From the NCBI GenBank assembly GCA_021843755.1, contig JAKBWB010000003.1, forward strand, positions 179,951-243,950: a DNA stretch of 64,000 nucleotides, in the 5' to 3' direction. The notes beneath the pieces were generated by a model. That model had not been told where the DNA came from and made no database searches. It was given only the letters and a program-made list of their open reading frames with translations. This DNA comes from Pseudomonadota bacterium (lineage in GTDB: Bacteria > Pseudomonadota > Gammaproteobacteria > Steroidobacterales > Steroidobacteraceae). This document shows positions 15,670-27,275 of this stretch, one piece after another; position 1 is the first letter of the stretch, and each line of letters begins with the position of its first letter. Both the position numbers and the translations under genes were made by a program.

Positions 15670-15855
15670 ATGCAGGTGCCCTGCCCGACCTGTCAGCGCC
15701 TCATCGAGTGGGCGAATGCGCCGTACCGGCCGTTCTGCAGCGAGCGCTGCCGGCTGATCGACCTCGGCGCCTGGCTGACCGAGGGCCATGCGATCCCCGG
15801 AGAGCCGGCCGCGCCCGAGGCCGGAGATTCGTCCGAGCCGCGCTCCGATCACTGA
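15670..15855 (+). CDS. yacG: DNA gyrase inhibitor YacG (zinc ribbon)
   Basis: A 61-residue protein with four zinc ligands: CPTC (C5, C8) and C23/C27 in [15 protein letters not shown]. YacG binds GyrB and inhibits gyrase in E. coli. The tail is acidic and Pro/Ser-rich. It lies 9 nt after zapD and ends the pilB-to-yacG gene series. Confidence 0.94.
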   Translation: MQVPCPTCQRLIEWANAPYRPFCSERCRLIDLGAWLTEGHAIPGEPAAPEAGDSSEPRSDH

Positions 15856-15923
15856 GTCCGCGCAGATCGCGCGGGGCCCCCACGGTGTCCTTGCCCGGCA
15901 CGGCGGGCGACGGCGTTCTGACT

Positions 15924-16204
15924 ACGCGGCGATCTTCTCGATCAACTCCAAGGCGCGGCGCTGAGGATGGACGCAGCGATCAGCTCGAAGGTGCCGGAAC
16001 GCTCGGCGGGCCCGGATGTCCGCAGGTGTTGCGCACGATGACCGCCACATCCCAGCCGGGCACGATGATCAGGATGCGATGGGAATCCGCGCGCATGATC
16101 AGCTCGGGATGTAGAGCCTGGCCATGATGATCTTGCCGGCATTCGAGGTCCCGCTCGGCGAGTGGCGTGCGCCGAACGCGCGATGCTCCCCCCACATCCG
16201 GTCC
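15924..16204 (-). pseudogene. Decayed ParE-like toxin downstream of parD
   Basis: Read in broken frames on the minus strand, this holds VRRTPLAERDLE (a typical ParE start), ADSHRILIIVPGWDVAVIVRN (a typical late beta strand) and RALELIEKIAA followed by a stop. The frame shifts at least twice and the middle helices are missing. It immediately follows parD, where parE is expected. It is best read as an inactivated toxin gene; the identification is moderate. Confidence 0.45.
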
Positions 16205-16480
16205 CTATTTGCGCGAACTCTGCAGGCGCTGGCGGCCGCGCCGCTTGATGGCGGCGATATCGAGGTCCTCAGTGGGCCCGCTGGTGATCCCTTCCTCCCA
16301 AAGTTTGCGCATCTCGGCCAGGGCTTCGGCACGCGTCGCTCGGCGAGTCTTCCATTCACGCAGAGCTTCGCGGATGACCTCGCTACTGGAGGCATAGTCC
16401 CCGGTATCGACCGCGCGCCGCACGAGGTTGGCCATGTCGGTCGGGAGCGCAACGCTGATCTTTTCGATGTTGCCGGCCAT
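16205..16480 (-). CDS. parD: ParD-type antitoxin (CopG/RHH)
   Basis: A 91-residue antitoxin with an N-terminal ribbon-helix-helix (KISVALPTDMANLVRRAVD, then YASSSEVIREALREWKTRR) and a basic C-terminal tail that would bind ParE. The ATG at 16480 is preceded by GGAGG. An 8-bp palindrome AGAATTCT (16514-16521) lies upstream near a -10-like TACTAT and may be its operator. With the toxin gene decayed it appears orphaned. Confidence 0.85.
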   Translation of the reverse strand: MAGNIEKISVALPTDMANLVRRAVDTGDYASSSEVIREALREWKTRRATRAEALAEMRKLWEEGITSGPTEDLDIAAIKRRGRQRLQSSRK

Positions 16481-16589
16481 GAAGTGCCTCCAGTCTGGTA
16501 GGCAATAGTAGCAAGAATTCTCACCGATGGCATGTTCGCCGGCATGGCGGCTCTGTGGTCGATCCCTTCCGTCATCGCCAAATCGGACT

Positions 16590-16960
16590 ACGAACCGGCG
16601 AGCATCCGCTTCAGGTTCTTCATGATCAGCAGCAGCCGGTGTTCATGGCGCATCCGCCTCTGATCCTGTCTCGTATCGACTTTGATGTCTGGCTCGACGG
16701 GCGCGATTGCGCTTTCGGGTCGGGCTGCCCCGTGGCTCGGGGCATCCCCGGTGTTACCTTCATACACCGAGACTGCCACGGGACAGCCCACCTGGTGGGT
16801 CAGAAGCCCGTAGTTGAGCTGCGACTTGTGCTTCTTCTCGTCCCCCGATCATGACCGAGCGCCGCCCGAGGGCAATGCGTGCCCCCGAAGCGCGACTTCG
16901 CCGCTCGCCGCGCCGAGCGGTGCCTCGAGCGCAGGGTCGAGCGGAAGAGGAGCTGAAGAT
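16590..16960 (-). mobile_element. Insertion-sequence transposase remnant
   Basis: The minus strand contains GDEKKHKSQLNYGLLTHQ followed by VGCPVAVSVYEGNTGDAP, a strong match in pattern to the DDE transposases of the IS1634-like group (SRDGKKGK...QIEYGLLTD...PVAVEVFEGNTAD). Upstream in another frame, LALRGHALPSGGARS probably continues it. Only about 60 residues in two or more frames remain, with no terminal repeats found. It is a relic, not a mobile element. Confidence 0.6.
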
Positions 16961-16981
16961 CCGCAGCGAATGACCGGTCGC

Positions 16982-17020
16982 GTTGCATGTAACGCGCTGC
17001 CGTGATACGTTGCATGTAAC
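16982..17020 (+). promoter_or_regulatory. Paired mazEF operator sites
   Basis: GTTGCATGTAAC occurs twice, at 16982-16993 and 17009-17020, 27 bp apart start to start. Each copy is a near-palindrome (one mismatch from GTTACATGTAAC). The second copy ends 21 nt before the mazE ATG. Their position and symmetry suggest binding by MazE or MazE-MazF for autorepression. A TTGCAT inside the first copy could act as a -35, but no convincing -10 follows. Confidence 0.6.
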
Positions 17021-17041
17021 CTGTGGCTCCTGCGGAATGCC

Positions 17042-17266
17042 ATGACCCGCAAATCCACCAATGCCCGCGTTCGCAAGCACCGAGAGGCGCTGCGCCGGGC
17101 GGGACTGCGACCGGTGCAGATCTGGGTGCCGGACACCCGCCGCGCTGATTTTGCGCGGCAGTGCCGCAGCCAGTCGCGGCGGGTCGCGGCCGCTGACCGG
17201 GCCGACCCGGAGCTGTCACATTTCCTGGAGGAGGCATTGGCCGAGGTCGATGGCTGGAGCGCGTGA
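17042..17266 (+). CDS. mazE: MazE-family antitoxin (DUF3018)
   Basis: A 74-residue protein of the DUF3018 antitoxin type: VRKHREALRRAGLRPVQIWV then PDTRRADFARQCRSQ and the acidic C-terminal helix PELSHFLEEALAEVDGW, which would occupy the MazF groove. It overlaps the next gene (GTGA at 17263-17266). No clear Shine-Dalgarno lies before the ATG. Antitoxin-first order is typical of mazEF. Confidence 0.85.
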   Translation: MTRKSTNARVRKHREALRRAGLRPVQIWVPDTRRADFARQCRSQSRRVAAADRADPELSHFLEEALAEVDGWSA

Positions 17267-17646
17267 GTTCCGGCCCGAACGTCATCTCCGACTCGACGGC
17301 CCCTCGTCGTCCACGACCCGTCAGGCGCGGCGACCTCGTCACCGTTGCCCTCTCCGGGGACTTCGGCAAGCCGCGTCCTGCGCTCATCCTCCAGGCCGAT
17401 CAGTTTGCCGGCACGGCTACCGGGACCGTCCTGCTCATTTCCAGCACCCTTCTCGAGGCACCCCTGTTGAGGGTCACAGTGCAACCCAATGCCGAGAATG
17501 GCTTGCAGAAGCCCTCGCAAGTCATGGTGGACAAGGCCATGACGGTGACGCGCGCGAAGCTCGGGCCGGCGTTCGGGCACATTGATTCCGCGGCGCTGCT
17601 TAAGATCGAGCGCTGTCTTGCCGTATTCCTCGGCATCGCCAAGTGA
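17263..17646 (+). CDS. mazF: MazF/PemK-family endoribonuclease toxin
   Basis: A 127-residue MazF fold protein: VRRGDLVTVALSGDFGKPRPALILQADQF is split here as VRRGDLVTVAL and GKPRPALILQAD, followed by LLISSTLLEAPLLRVTV, a QKPSQVMVDKAMTV strand and the final helix ALLKIERCLAVFLGI. MazF toxins cut mRNA at short motifs. The first 20 residues are a Ser/Pro/Arg-rich extension; the GTG at 17263 is the only good start. It is coupled to mazE by a 4-nt overlap. Confidence 0.88.
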   Translation: MSSGPNVISDSTAPRRPRPVRRGDLVTVALSGDFGKPRPALILQADQFAGTATGTVLLISSTLLEAPLLRVTVQPNAENGLQKPSQVMVDKAMTVTRAKLGPAFGHIDSAALLKIERCLAVFLGIAK

Positions 17647-17727
17647 GAATCATCCCGCCCGCTCGAAATCACGGCCGGGCGAGTGCGCCCCTACACTCGA
17701 AAGGCATGGCCTTCGCCGTAAGTCCGG

Positions 17728-18123
17728 CTAAGGCAACTTGAGCCTGCTCCCGCCCGCCGCCGGACCCGGCCCGACGGCGGCGCCGACATCCGGCACCACG
17801 ATGCGCGATGCGGCTTCCCGGCGCATCTCCCGCGCCTCGTCGATGGCCTGCTCGATCGCCGCGTGCACGCCCTCGGAGAAGTGCGCGAGAGCCTCGGCCA
17901 GCGTCGTGCCCGGCAGCTCGAACGACAGCGGCAGAATGCCCGCCGGTGTCAGCAGCTGCGTCTGACCCGAGAACAACACCGGACGCGAGGGATCGGGCTC
18001 GCCCGTCCGGGTGACCGGCGTCAGACGCCGGATCGTGCCGGCCCGGCGGTCCGTGAACAGCTCTTCGCGGTACAGGTTGGCCGAATCGAACTCGACCTCT
18101 GGAACCTCATTCGTCTCGGCCAT
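17728..18123 (-). CDS. Conserved protein of unknown function
   Basis: A 131-residue soluble acidic protein. Visible features are SANLYREELFTDRRAGTIRR and VLFSGQTQLLTPAGILPLSF, then a long helix (TLAEALAHFSEGVHAAIEQA, IDEAREMRREAASRIVVPD) and a Gly/Pro tail. No catalytic motif or membrane segment is seen. It overlaps the Nudix gene by 17 nt and probably forms the end of the secA-Nudix transcript. Similar small proteins seem to occur in related bacteria, but I know of no assigned role. Confidence 0.7.
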   Translation of the reverse strand: MAETNEVPEVEFDSANLYREELFTDRRAGTIRRLTPVTRTGEPDPSRPVLFSGQTQLLTPAGILPLSFELPGTTLAEALAHFSEGVHAAIEQAIDEAREMRREAASRIVVPDVGAAVGPGPAAGGSRLKLP

Positions 18124-18541
18124 CGTTGCTCTCGCGTGGTGATCGCATCGACAGCCATTCTACCAGTCCGACGACGAAGGGGCGGTCCGCCTCCAGGAGG
18201 TCCGCCTCGGCAAGCCGGCCGGACTCGACCCACTGCAGCGCCTGGCCCTCGAGGCCGCGGGGCTCGCCCTGGTATCGGTCGATCACCCACAGCGACAGCT
18301 CCACGGTGCGCTCGGAATAGGCGTGAGTGAGGCGCATCATGGGACGGCCCTCGATCCGCTCGACCCCGATCTCCTCGCGCAGCTCGCGGGCGAGGGCCTC
18401 GAGCTCGCTCTCGCCCGGCTCCCGCTTGCCGCCGGGGAACTCCCAACGGCCCGCCTGGGGCTTGCCGGGCGCGCGCTCGGCGATCAGGACCCGGCCGTCG
18501 GCGCCGATCAGTGCCGCGGCGACCACCTGAACGGCGCGCAC
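18107..18541 (-). CDS. mutT: MutT-family Nudix hydrolase
   Basis: A 144-residue Nudix protein with an intact box GKREPGESELEALARELREE (38-57) followed by IG, matching GX5EX7REUXEEXGU. It also has the MutT-like start VVAAALIGADGRVLIAER and FPGGK. MutT removes 8-oxo-dGTP from the nucleotide pool. The GTG at 18541 is chosen because it begins 7 nt after the secA stop. The secA-mutT order is conserved in gammaproteobacteria. Confidence 0.92.
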   Translation of the reverse strand: MRAVQVVAAALIGADGRVLIAERAPGKPQAGRWEFPGGKREPGESELEALARELREEIGVERIEGRPMMRLTHAYSERTVELSLWVIDRYQGEPRGLEGQALQWVESGRLAEADLLEADRPFVVGLVEWLSMRSPRESNDGRDE

Positions 18542-18548
18542 GACCCCC

Positions 18549-21302
<2,754 letters not shown>

Positions 21303-21471
21303 GTACAGAATCCCGCTTCGCCGTTCATGTATCGCGCCTCAGGCGGCGCGATGGAGCCGCGTATTGTACGCACACGGCCCCGATCAATCCTAATGGGTGG
21401 CCGCGCCTCGAAAATCAAGCGGCTGCGCGGCGAAAAACAGCCCCGGCGCGGCCGGGGGCGCCGCCCGGAAC

Positions 21472-22515
21472 CTACCCGCCCTTGATCACTTGCGCCACGG
21501 TCAGCGCATGCTGGCCGATGAAGGCGCTCGGGTTGATCGGGTGGCCGTACCGGAGCACCTCGAAATGCACGTGTGGCCCGGTCGAGTAGCCGGTCGAGCC
21601 CACCAGCGCGATGACCTCGCCGCGCGCCACGGTGTCGCCGACGTGCACGAGAATCCGCTGCGCGTGCGCGTACAGCGTGGAGAAGCCGTCGCCATCCTCG
21701 ATTTGCACCACGTTGCCGAACCCGTCCTCGGGGCCGGCCCACACGACCACGCCCGCGGCCACCGCGTGAATGGACGTGCCGCGGGGCGCGGCGAAATCGA
21801 TGCCCTCGTGAAATTCCGGCGCCCCCGTGAAGGGATCGAGACGCCAACCGAAAGGCGAGGAAATCCAACCGACCCGCACCGGACGGCCCTCGGGATGGAT
21901 CGCATGATTGAGCTTGCGCGAGAGAATGACGTTCTCCAGCGCCGCGAGCTGCGAGGTGCGCAGGTCGATCTCACGCTGCAGCTTGCCGAGCAGCAGCGCG
22001 ATGCTCGGCATGCCGGGCTGCGCGCCCGGCGCGTCGGTATCCGGGCCCCCGAGCCCCGGGGCGCGGCCGAAATCGAACGTCCGGCGGCTGAGCCCGGCCA
22101 TGGCCGTGAGGCGCTGGCCGAGCGCATCGAGCCGGATCATGTCGGCCTGCAGGCCGCCCACCTGTATGGCCAGGGCTTGCGCGCGCGCCTGCATCCGGGC
22201 GCGGATGTCATCGAGCTGAGCGCGTTGCGCGGCCAGGACATTCATCCAGTGCCGGGTCCGCGCCAGCGCCGTATCCGTGTTGCGGCCGAGGGAAAGCCCG
22301 AGCGCGAATGCCCCGCCGGCGAGCGCCAGCACCGCGGCGAGCAGCGCGCCGGCGGCGAGCGGATGCCGCAGGTTCAGCGTGAGCAGGCGCGGGCGGGCGG
22401 GCGGCCGTCGCGCGGCCAGCGTCAGCGCGCGCAATGGCGCCCAGCGGGCGAGCCACGCGAGCGCGCCTGCCCGGGGCCGGCGCGTCGCATCGAAATCCTC
22501 GCCCCGTTCGCTCAT
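21472..22515 (-). CDS. M23-family zinc metallopeptidase, inner-membrane anchored
   Basis: A 347-residue protein: a basic cytoplasmic N terminus, one membrane helix at about 53-77 (AAGALLAAVLALAGGAFALG), a periplasmic coiled coil (about 85-205) and a C-terminal LytM domain. Zinc ligands are H236 and D240 (HEGIDFAAP) and H317 (GPHVHFEV), so it should be an active endopeptidase on peptidoglycan. It resembles MepM-like proteins encoded next to secA and lpxC in Pseudomonas and Xanthomonas. The ATG at 22515 gives a sensible membrane topology. Confidence 0.9.
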   Translation of the reverse strand: MSERGEDFDATRRPRAGALAWLARWAPLRALTLAARRPPARPRLLTLNLRHPLAAGALLAAVLALAGGAFALGLSLGRNTDTALARTRHWMNVLAAQRAQLDDIRARMQARAQALAIQVGGLQADMIRLDALGQRLTAMAGLSRRTFDFGRAPGLGGPDTDAPGAQPGMPSIALLLGKLQREIDLRTSQLAALENVILSRKLNHAIHPEGRPVRVGWISSPFGWRLDPFTGAPEFHEGIDFAAPRGTSIHAVAAGVVVWAGPEDGFGNVVQIEDGDGFSTLYAHAQRILVHVGDTVARGEVIALVGSTGYSTGPHVHFEVLRYGHPINPSAFIGQHALTVAQVIKGG

Positions 22516-22591
22516 GACCTGTGACCCCTCGACCCGCACGTCACGTGTAGACTGCCCTTGGTCCGGGTCTTCTGCGTGACCGGGTGGGACT

Positions 22592-22945
22592 ATGCCGAAA
22601 TTCACCAGGGGGCACAAGCGAGGCGCGCGCGCCGTCCTCGGGCAATCATCGGCGCCGCGCGCGATCGGCGACCTCCTGGCGCGCAAGACACCGGCGCTGT
22701 CGCAGATCGACGACCAGGCGGCGCGCCAGGCGTTCTGGCGCAGTTGGTTGGCCGCTCACCTGCCTGACACCCTCGGCGCGCATCTGACCGGCGCGGTCGA
22801 GCGCGACGGCGCCCTGACGTTGTTTGTCGACTCGAGCGCCTGGGCCGCGCGATTGCGCTATGCGCTGCGTGAACTGGAGCCCGGCATCCGGGCCGCGCGC
22901 GCGGGCGTGGCGAGCGTGGCGGTGCGCGTGCTGCCGCGAGCCTGA
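22592..22945 (+). CDS. dciA: DciA-like protein (DUF721), DnaB helicase loader
   Basis: A 117-residue DUF721 protein with a basic N terminus and the KH-like core: FWRSWLAAHLPDTLGAHLTG, LTLFVDSSAWAARLRYALRE, then a short beta strand. DciA loads the replicative helicase in bacteria lacking DnaC. It is divergent from the M23 gene and converges on lpxC with only 2 nt between stops. The lpxC-DUF721-M23-secA order supports the call. Confidence 0.88.
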   Translation: MPKFTRGHKRGARAVLGQSSAPRAIGDLLARKTPALSQIDDQAARQAFWRSWLAAHLPDTLGAHLTGAVERDGALTLFVDSSAWAARLRYALRELEPGIRAARAGVASVAVRVLPRA

Positions 22946-22947
22946 CC

Positions 22948-23862
22948 TCAGGCGCCGAGCGCCGGCGCCTCCACGTAGGACACGGGCGCCTCGTCGTACG
23001 AATCGAACGCGACCGTTTCCCACGCTGCCGTGTCGGCGATCAACGCGCGCAGCAGCTTGTTGTTGAGTTCGTGGCCGGACTTGTAGCCGCTGAACTCGCC
23101 GATCAGTCCGTGGCCGAGCAGGTACAGATCCCCGATCGCATCGAGGATCTTGTGCTTGACGAACTCGTCCTCGTAACGCAGGCCGTCCTCGTTCAGCACG
23201 CGGAAATCATCGAGCACGATGGCGTTGTCGAGATTGCCGCCGAGGGCGAGATTGCGCCGGCGCAATGACTCCAGATCGCGCAGAAACCCGAAGGTGCGCG
23301 CGCGGCTGACTTCCTTCAGAAACGAGGTGCTCGAGAAGTCCATCGATGCGCGCTGCGCACGCCGCTTGAACAGCGGATGATTGAACTCGATCTCGAAATT
23401 GACCTTGAAGCCGTCGAACGGGGTGAACTCGGCCCACTTGTCGCCGTCGGTGACCCGCAGGCTCTTCTTGATGCGGATGAAGCGCTTGGGCGCGGCCTGC
23501 TCCTCGATGCCCGCCGATTGCAGCAGAAACACGAACGGGCCGGCGCTGCCGTCCATGATCGGCACCTCCGGCGCCGAGAGCTCCACCACTGCATTGTCGA
23601 TCCCGAGCCCGGCGAACGCCGAGAGCAGATGCTCGACCGTGGAGACGCGGGCCTCGCCTTTGCACAGGGTCGTGCCGAGCATGGTGTCGCTGACGTTCTC
23701 GGCGTGGGCGCGCACCTCCGCGGGCGAGGGCAGATCCGTCCTGCGGAAGACGACGCCGGAGTCCGCGGGCGCCGGCCGCAGCGTCATCAGCACCTTTTTG
23801 CCGGTATGCAGACCCACGCCGGTCGCGCGAATCGCATTCTTCAGGGTTCGTTGTCCAATCAT
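22948..23862 (-). CDS. lpxC: UDP-3-O-acyl-N-acetylglucosamine deacetylase LpxC
   Basis: A 304-residue zinc amidase for the committed step of lipid A synthesis. It carries [16 protein letters not shown] (zinc His of the first motif), [17 protein letters not shown], and [14 protein letters not shown] near the end with the late catalytic His. Zinc ligands of the [14 protein letters not shown] segment are present. The length matches the family. It lies 173 nt downstream of ftsZ, the usual place at the end of the dcw cluster. Confidence 0.97.
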   Translation of the reverse strand: MIGQRTLKNAIRATGVGLHTGKKVLMTLRPAPADSGVVFRRTDLPSPAEVRAHAENVSDTMLGTTLCKGEARVSTVEHLLSAFAGLGIDNAVVELSAPEVPIMDGSAGPFVFLLQSAGIEEQAAPKRFIRIKKSLRVTDGDKWAEFTPFDGFKVNFEIEFNHPLFKRRAQRASMDFSSTSFLKEVSRARTFGFLRDLESLRRRNLALGGNLDNAIVLDDFRVLNEDGLRYEDEFVKHKILDAIGDLYLLGHGLIGEFSGYKSGHELNNKLLRALIADTAAWETVAFDSYDEAPVSYVEAPALGA

Positions 23863-24035
23863 GTCTCGTTTTTCTGCAAGTCGCGCGGGCGGCCTGCCGC
23901 AGCGGGCGGCCCGCTGCGGCGGGAATGGCCCGCTACCGTACCATAGCGGCCCCTTTTACTCCATGTCGCCAGGGCGCGCCACGAACGCCGGCACAGTATG
24001 GCCGCGCCCGCCCGGCCCCGTGGCGAACAGGCGGC

Positions 24036-25241
24036 TCAGTCGGCCTGCCGGCGCAGGAACGCCGGAATGTCGAGCAGGTCATCCGGGGCGATGCCCTGAC
24101 GCAATCCGTCGCCCACGGCCCGCTGGCGCTGCACCGTCGGCCGGTCGAGCTGGGCATAATCGCTGCTCGAGGGCGCAGTGCGACGCACCACACGCATCGG
24201 GGCCTCGGCACGCGCATCGCGCGCCGGGGCCGCTTCCCGCTCGCGGCTCGCGCCGATCGTGGGCCGGGCGGTGCTCGGAATGGCCGGGCGGCCGAGCCCG
24301 GTCGCCACCACCGTGACGCGCACCTGATTGGACATATCCGGATCGATCACCGTGCCGACCACCACCGTGGCGTCCTCAGAGGCAAACTCCTTGACGATCT
24401 GACCGACCTCCTGGAACTCCCCGATCGACAGGTCCATGCCCGCGGTAACGTTGACCAGGATGCCGTGGGCCCCGGCGAGGTTGATCTCCTCCAACAGCGG
24501 CGAGGAGACCGCGGCCTCGGCCGCGGCGCGCGAGCGGCCCTCGCCGCTCGCCGTGCCGGTGCCCATCATGGCCATGCCGGTCTCGGACATCACGGTCCGC
24601 ACGTCGGCGAAATCCACGTTGATCAGGCCCGGCCGGGTGATCAGCTCGGCGATGCCCTGCACCGCGCCCTGCAACACCTGATTGGCCGACTTGAACGCAT
24701 CGAGCAGCGTCGTCTGCGCCCCGAGCACGGTGAGCAGCTTCTGGTTGGGAATGGTGATGAGGGAGTCGCAGTACTTGCCGAGCTCGGCGATGCCGTGATC
24801 GGCCACGTGCGAGCGCTTTCCACCCTCCATCTCGAAGGGCTTGGTCACCACCGCCACGGTGAGAATTCCCATCTCCTTGGCGACCTGGGCCACCACCGGC
24901 GCCCCGCCGGTGCCGGTGCCGCCGCCCATGCCGGCGGTGATGAACAGCATGTCGCAGCCCTTGATCAGCTCGACGATGCGGTCGCGATCCTCCATGGCGG
25001 CCTGCCGGCCGACCTCCGGGTCGGCGCCCGCGCCGAGACCCTTGGTTATGTTGCTGCCGATCTGCAGCGCGGTTTTCACCTTCGCGTGCTTCAGCGCCTG
25101 CGCGTCGGTGTTGACACACATGAATTCCACGCCCTCGATTCCGGTCGTCAGCATGTGCGCGACGGCGTTGCCGCCCCCGCCGCCGACACCGATGACCTTT
25201 ATCACGGCGCTCTGGTTGTAGCCATCCATCAGTTCAAACAT
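24036..25241 (-). CDS. ftsZ: Cell division GTPase FtsZ
   Basis: A 401-residue tubulin homologue that forms the Z ring. It has [14 protein letters not shown] (17-30), the tubulin signature GGGTGTG (106-112), and the T7 loop region with NVDFADVR. A Pro/Ala/Arg-rich linker leads to the C-terminal peptide [14 protein letters not shown] that binds FtsA and ZipA-like partners. The ATG at 25241 follows GAGGAG and gives the normal MFELMDG start; an upstream in-frame start at 25265 would add eight residues. Confidence 0.98.
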   Translation of the reverse strand: MFELMDGYNQSAVIKVIGVGGGGGNAVAHMLTTGIEGVEFMCVNTDAQALKHAKVKTALQIGSNITKGLGAGADPEVGRQAAMEDRDRIVELIKGCDMLFITAGMGGGTGTGGAPVVAQVAKEMGILTVAVVTKPFEMEGGKRSHVADHGIAELGKYCDSLITIPNQKLLTVLGAQTTLLDAFKSANQVLQGAVQGIAELITRPGLINVDFADVRTVMSETGMAMMGTGTASGEGRSRAAAEAAVSSPLLEEINLAGAHGILVNVTAGMDLSIGEFQEVGQIVKEFASEDATVVVGTVIDPDMSNQVRVTVVATGLGRPAIPSTARPTIGASREREAAPARDARAEAPMRVVRRTAPSSSDYAQLDRPTVQRQRAVGDGLRQGIAPDDLLDIPAFLRRQAD

Positions 25242-25286
25242 TGCGCGCTCCTCGATGTTGAGCAATTCGAATTGATTCAGTCACGA

Positions 25287-26522
25287 TTAGAAATTCCCCT
25301 GAAACCACGCCCGCATGCGGTTGATCGTCGCCTTGGCGTTGCCGCCGCGCGAACGCGCCCGCCGCGCGGGCAAGAGATTGTCCCGGGCATACAGCAGCAG
25401 CCCCACGCCGGTGGCATAGATCGGGTTGCGCACCACGTCGGCGAGCCCCTGGATCTGCTGCGGCAGCCCGAGGCGCACCGGCAGATGAAACACCTCCTCG
25501 GCGAGCTCGATGACGCCCTCCATGCGGGCGCTGCCGCCGGTGAGCACCAAGCCGGCGACCACCAGCTCCTCGAAGCCGCTCCTGCGCAGCTCCTCGCGCA
25601 CCAGGCCGAACAGCTCCTCGTAGCGCGGCTCGACGACCTCCGCGAGCGTCTGGCGGGCGAGCCGGCGCGCCGGACGGTCCCCGACGCTCGGCACCTCGAT
25701 GGTCTCGTCGGGATTGGCCAGCTGCGAGAGCGCGCACGCGTAGCGGATCTTGATGTCCTCGGCATGCTGCGTGGGGGTGCGCATCGACACTGCGATGTCG
25801 TTGGTGACCTGGTCGCCGGCGATCGGAATCACCGCGGTGTGGCGGATCGCCCCCTGGGCGAACACCGCGATGTCGGTGGTGCCGCCGCCGATGTCGACCA
25901 TGCACACCCCGAGGTCCTTCTCATCCTCGGTGAGCACCGCGAAGCTCGAGGCGAGCTGCTCGAGCACCACGTCCTCGACCTCGAGCCCGCAGCGCTTGAT
26001 GCACTTCTCGATGTTCTGCGCGGCGCTTTCGGCGCCGGTGACGATGTGCACTTTCGCCTCGAGGCGCACCCCGGACATGCCGATCGGATCGTGGATGCCC
26101 TCCTGCCCGTCGACCACGAACTCCTGCGGCAGCACGTGCAGGATCTTCTGGTCGGCCGGAATGGCCACGGCGCGGGCCGCGTCGATCACGTGCTCGACGT
26201 CCCCCGGAGTGACCTCGCGGTCGCGGATCGCCACCACCCCGTGCGAGTTCAGGCTCCGCACGTGGCTGCCGGCGATGCCGGCGAACACCGCATGGATCTC
26301 GCAGCCGGCCATCAGCTCGGCTTCCTCCACGGCGCGCTGAATGGACTGCACGGTCGACTCGATGTTGACCACCACGCCCTTCTTCAATCCGCGCGAGGGT
26401 TGCGAGCCGACGCCCAGCACCTCGATGGCGCCGTTCGGCCCGACCTCCCCGACCAGGGCGAGAACCTTCGAAGTACCGATGTCGAGGCCGACAATCAGGT
26501 CGCGGTCGGTTCGCTTTCGCAT
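25287..26522 (-). CDS. ftsA: Cell division actin-like protein FtsA
   Basis: A 411-residue actin-fold protein that tethers FtsZ to the membrane. It shows LIVGLDIGTSKVLALVGEV (phosphate 1), DIGGGTTDIAVFAQGAIRHT (phosphate 2) and VLTGGSARMEGVIELAEEVF (adenosine region). The C-terminal amphipathic helix INRMRAWFQGNF is the membrane-targeting sequence. It lies 45 nt before ftsZ and 9 nt after ftsQ. Confidence 0.98.
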   Translation of the reverse strand: MRKRTDRDLIVGLDIGTSKVLALVGEVGPNGAIEVLGVGSQPSRGLKKGVVVNIESTVQSIQRAVEEAELMAGCEIHAVFAGIAGSHVRSLNSHGVVAIRDREVTPGDVEHVIDAARAVAIPADQKILHVLPQEFVVDGQEGIHDPIGMSGVRLEAKVHIVTGAESAAQNIEKCIKRCGLEVEDVVLEQLASSFAVLTEDEKDLGVCMVDIGGGTTDIAVFAQGAIRHTAVIPIAGDQVTNDIAVSMRTPTQHAEDIKIRYACALSQLANPDETIEVPSVGDRPARRLARQTLAEVVEPRYEELFGLVREELRRSGFEELVVAGLVLTGGSARMEGVIELAEEVFHLPVRLGLPQQIQGLADVVRNPIYATGVGLLLYARDNLLPARRARSRGGNAKATINRMRAWFQGNF

Positions 26523-26531
26523 CGCGGCCTC

Positions 26532-27275
26532 CTATACCGCCGGCGCATGCTGGCGCCAGCCGATGGCAAAACCGTTCATGTAACGCATGTCGACGTACGC
26601 AATCGCGTGCGCGCGCCGCTTGACGATCGCCAGCGCCACGTCGACGAACTTGTCGAATCGCGAGTCCAGGTCGGACCGTCCCAACCTGACGCGGATCCCG
26701 TCGTTCAGGGTGAACTTCCACGTGCCCCGCGCGCTCAGCGCCAGCGAGGCGATCGCAAAGCCGCTCGAGGCGAGCTCACCGCGCATGGCCAGATAGCGGC
26801 GCATCACCTTGGCGGAGGTGCCGGGCGGCCCCGACAGGCGCGGGAGCGCCGCCGGCGGATCGGCCAGGCCGGTCACGAACACCTTGCCGGCGCGGTTGAC
26901 CAGGCCATCGCCGTTCCAACAGGCCGCCGCGACCTGTTCGCTGATGCGCACCGCGAGCGCATCGGGCCACATGCGCCGCACGCTCACCGCCGCGACCCAG
27001 GGGAGCGCCGCGACGGCCGCGCGCACCCGGTGCAGATTCACCGTCAAGAGCCCCGAGCCGAGCGCGACATCGGCGACGGCCCGCTCGACCGTCAGGGGCG
27101 AGACGTGGCGGAATGGGCCGGTCACCCGGACCGCCCGGATCGGGCGATCGAGCGCCCACAACACCCCGAGCAGGGCCGCGAGCACGGCCGCGGCGCGCAG
27201 CAGCCGGCGCATCCGGCGCCGCGGCCGCGCCGGGCCGGCCGCTTGCACGCGTCGATTGCCGCCCCGGTGTCTCAT
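26532..27275 (-). CDS. ftsQ: Cell division protein FtsQ
   Basis: A 247-residue bitopic protein: a strongly basic cytoplasmic N terminus (1-24), one membrane helix (about 25-42, LLRAAAVLAALLGVLWAL), a POTRA domain (RAVRVTGPFRHVSPLTVERA onward) and a beta domain ending NGFAIGWRQHAPAV. It links FtsBL to the divisome. The ATG at 27275 overlaps the ddl stop by 4 nt. Confidence 0.95.
   Translation of the reverse strand: MRHRGGNRRVQAAGPARPRRRMRRLLRAAAVLAALLGVLWALDRPIRAVRVTGPFRHVSPLTVERAVADVALGSGLLTVNLHRVRAAVAALPWVAAVSVRRMWPDALAVRISEQVAAACWNGDGLVNRAGKVFVTGLADPPAALPRLSGPPGTSAKVMRRYLAMRGELASSGFAIASLALSARGTWKFTLNDGIRVRLGRSDLDSRFDKFVDVALAIVKRRAHAIAYVDMRYMNGFAIGWRQHAPAV

Noticed and set aside
16814..17005. 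A 63-codon plus-strand frame before mazE
   Set aside because: It overlaps the antisense IS relic and the mazEF operator and has no support.
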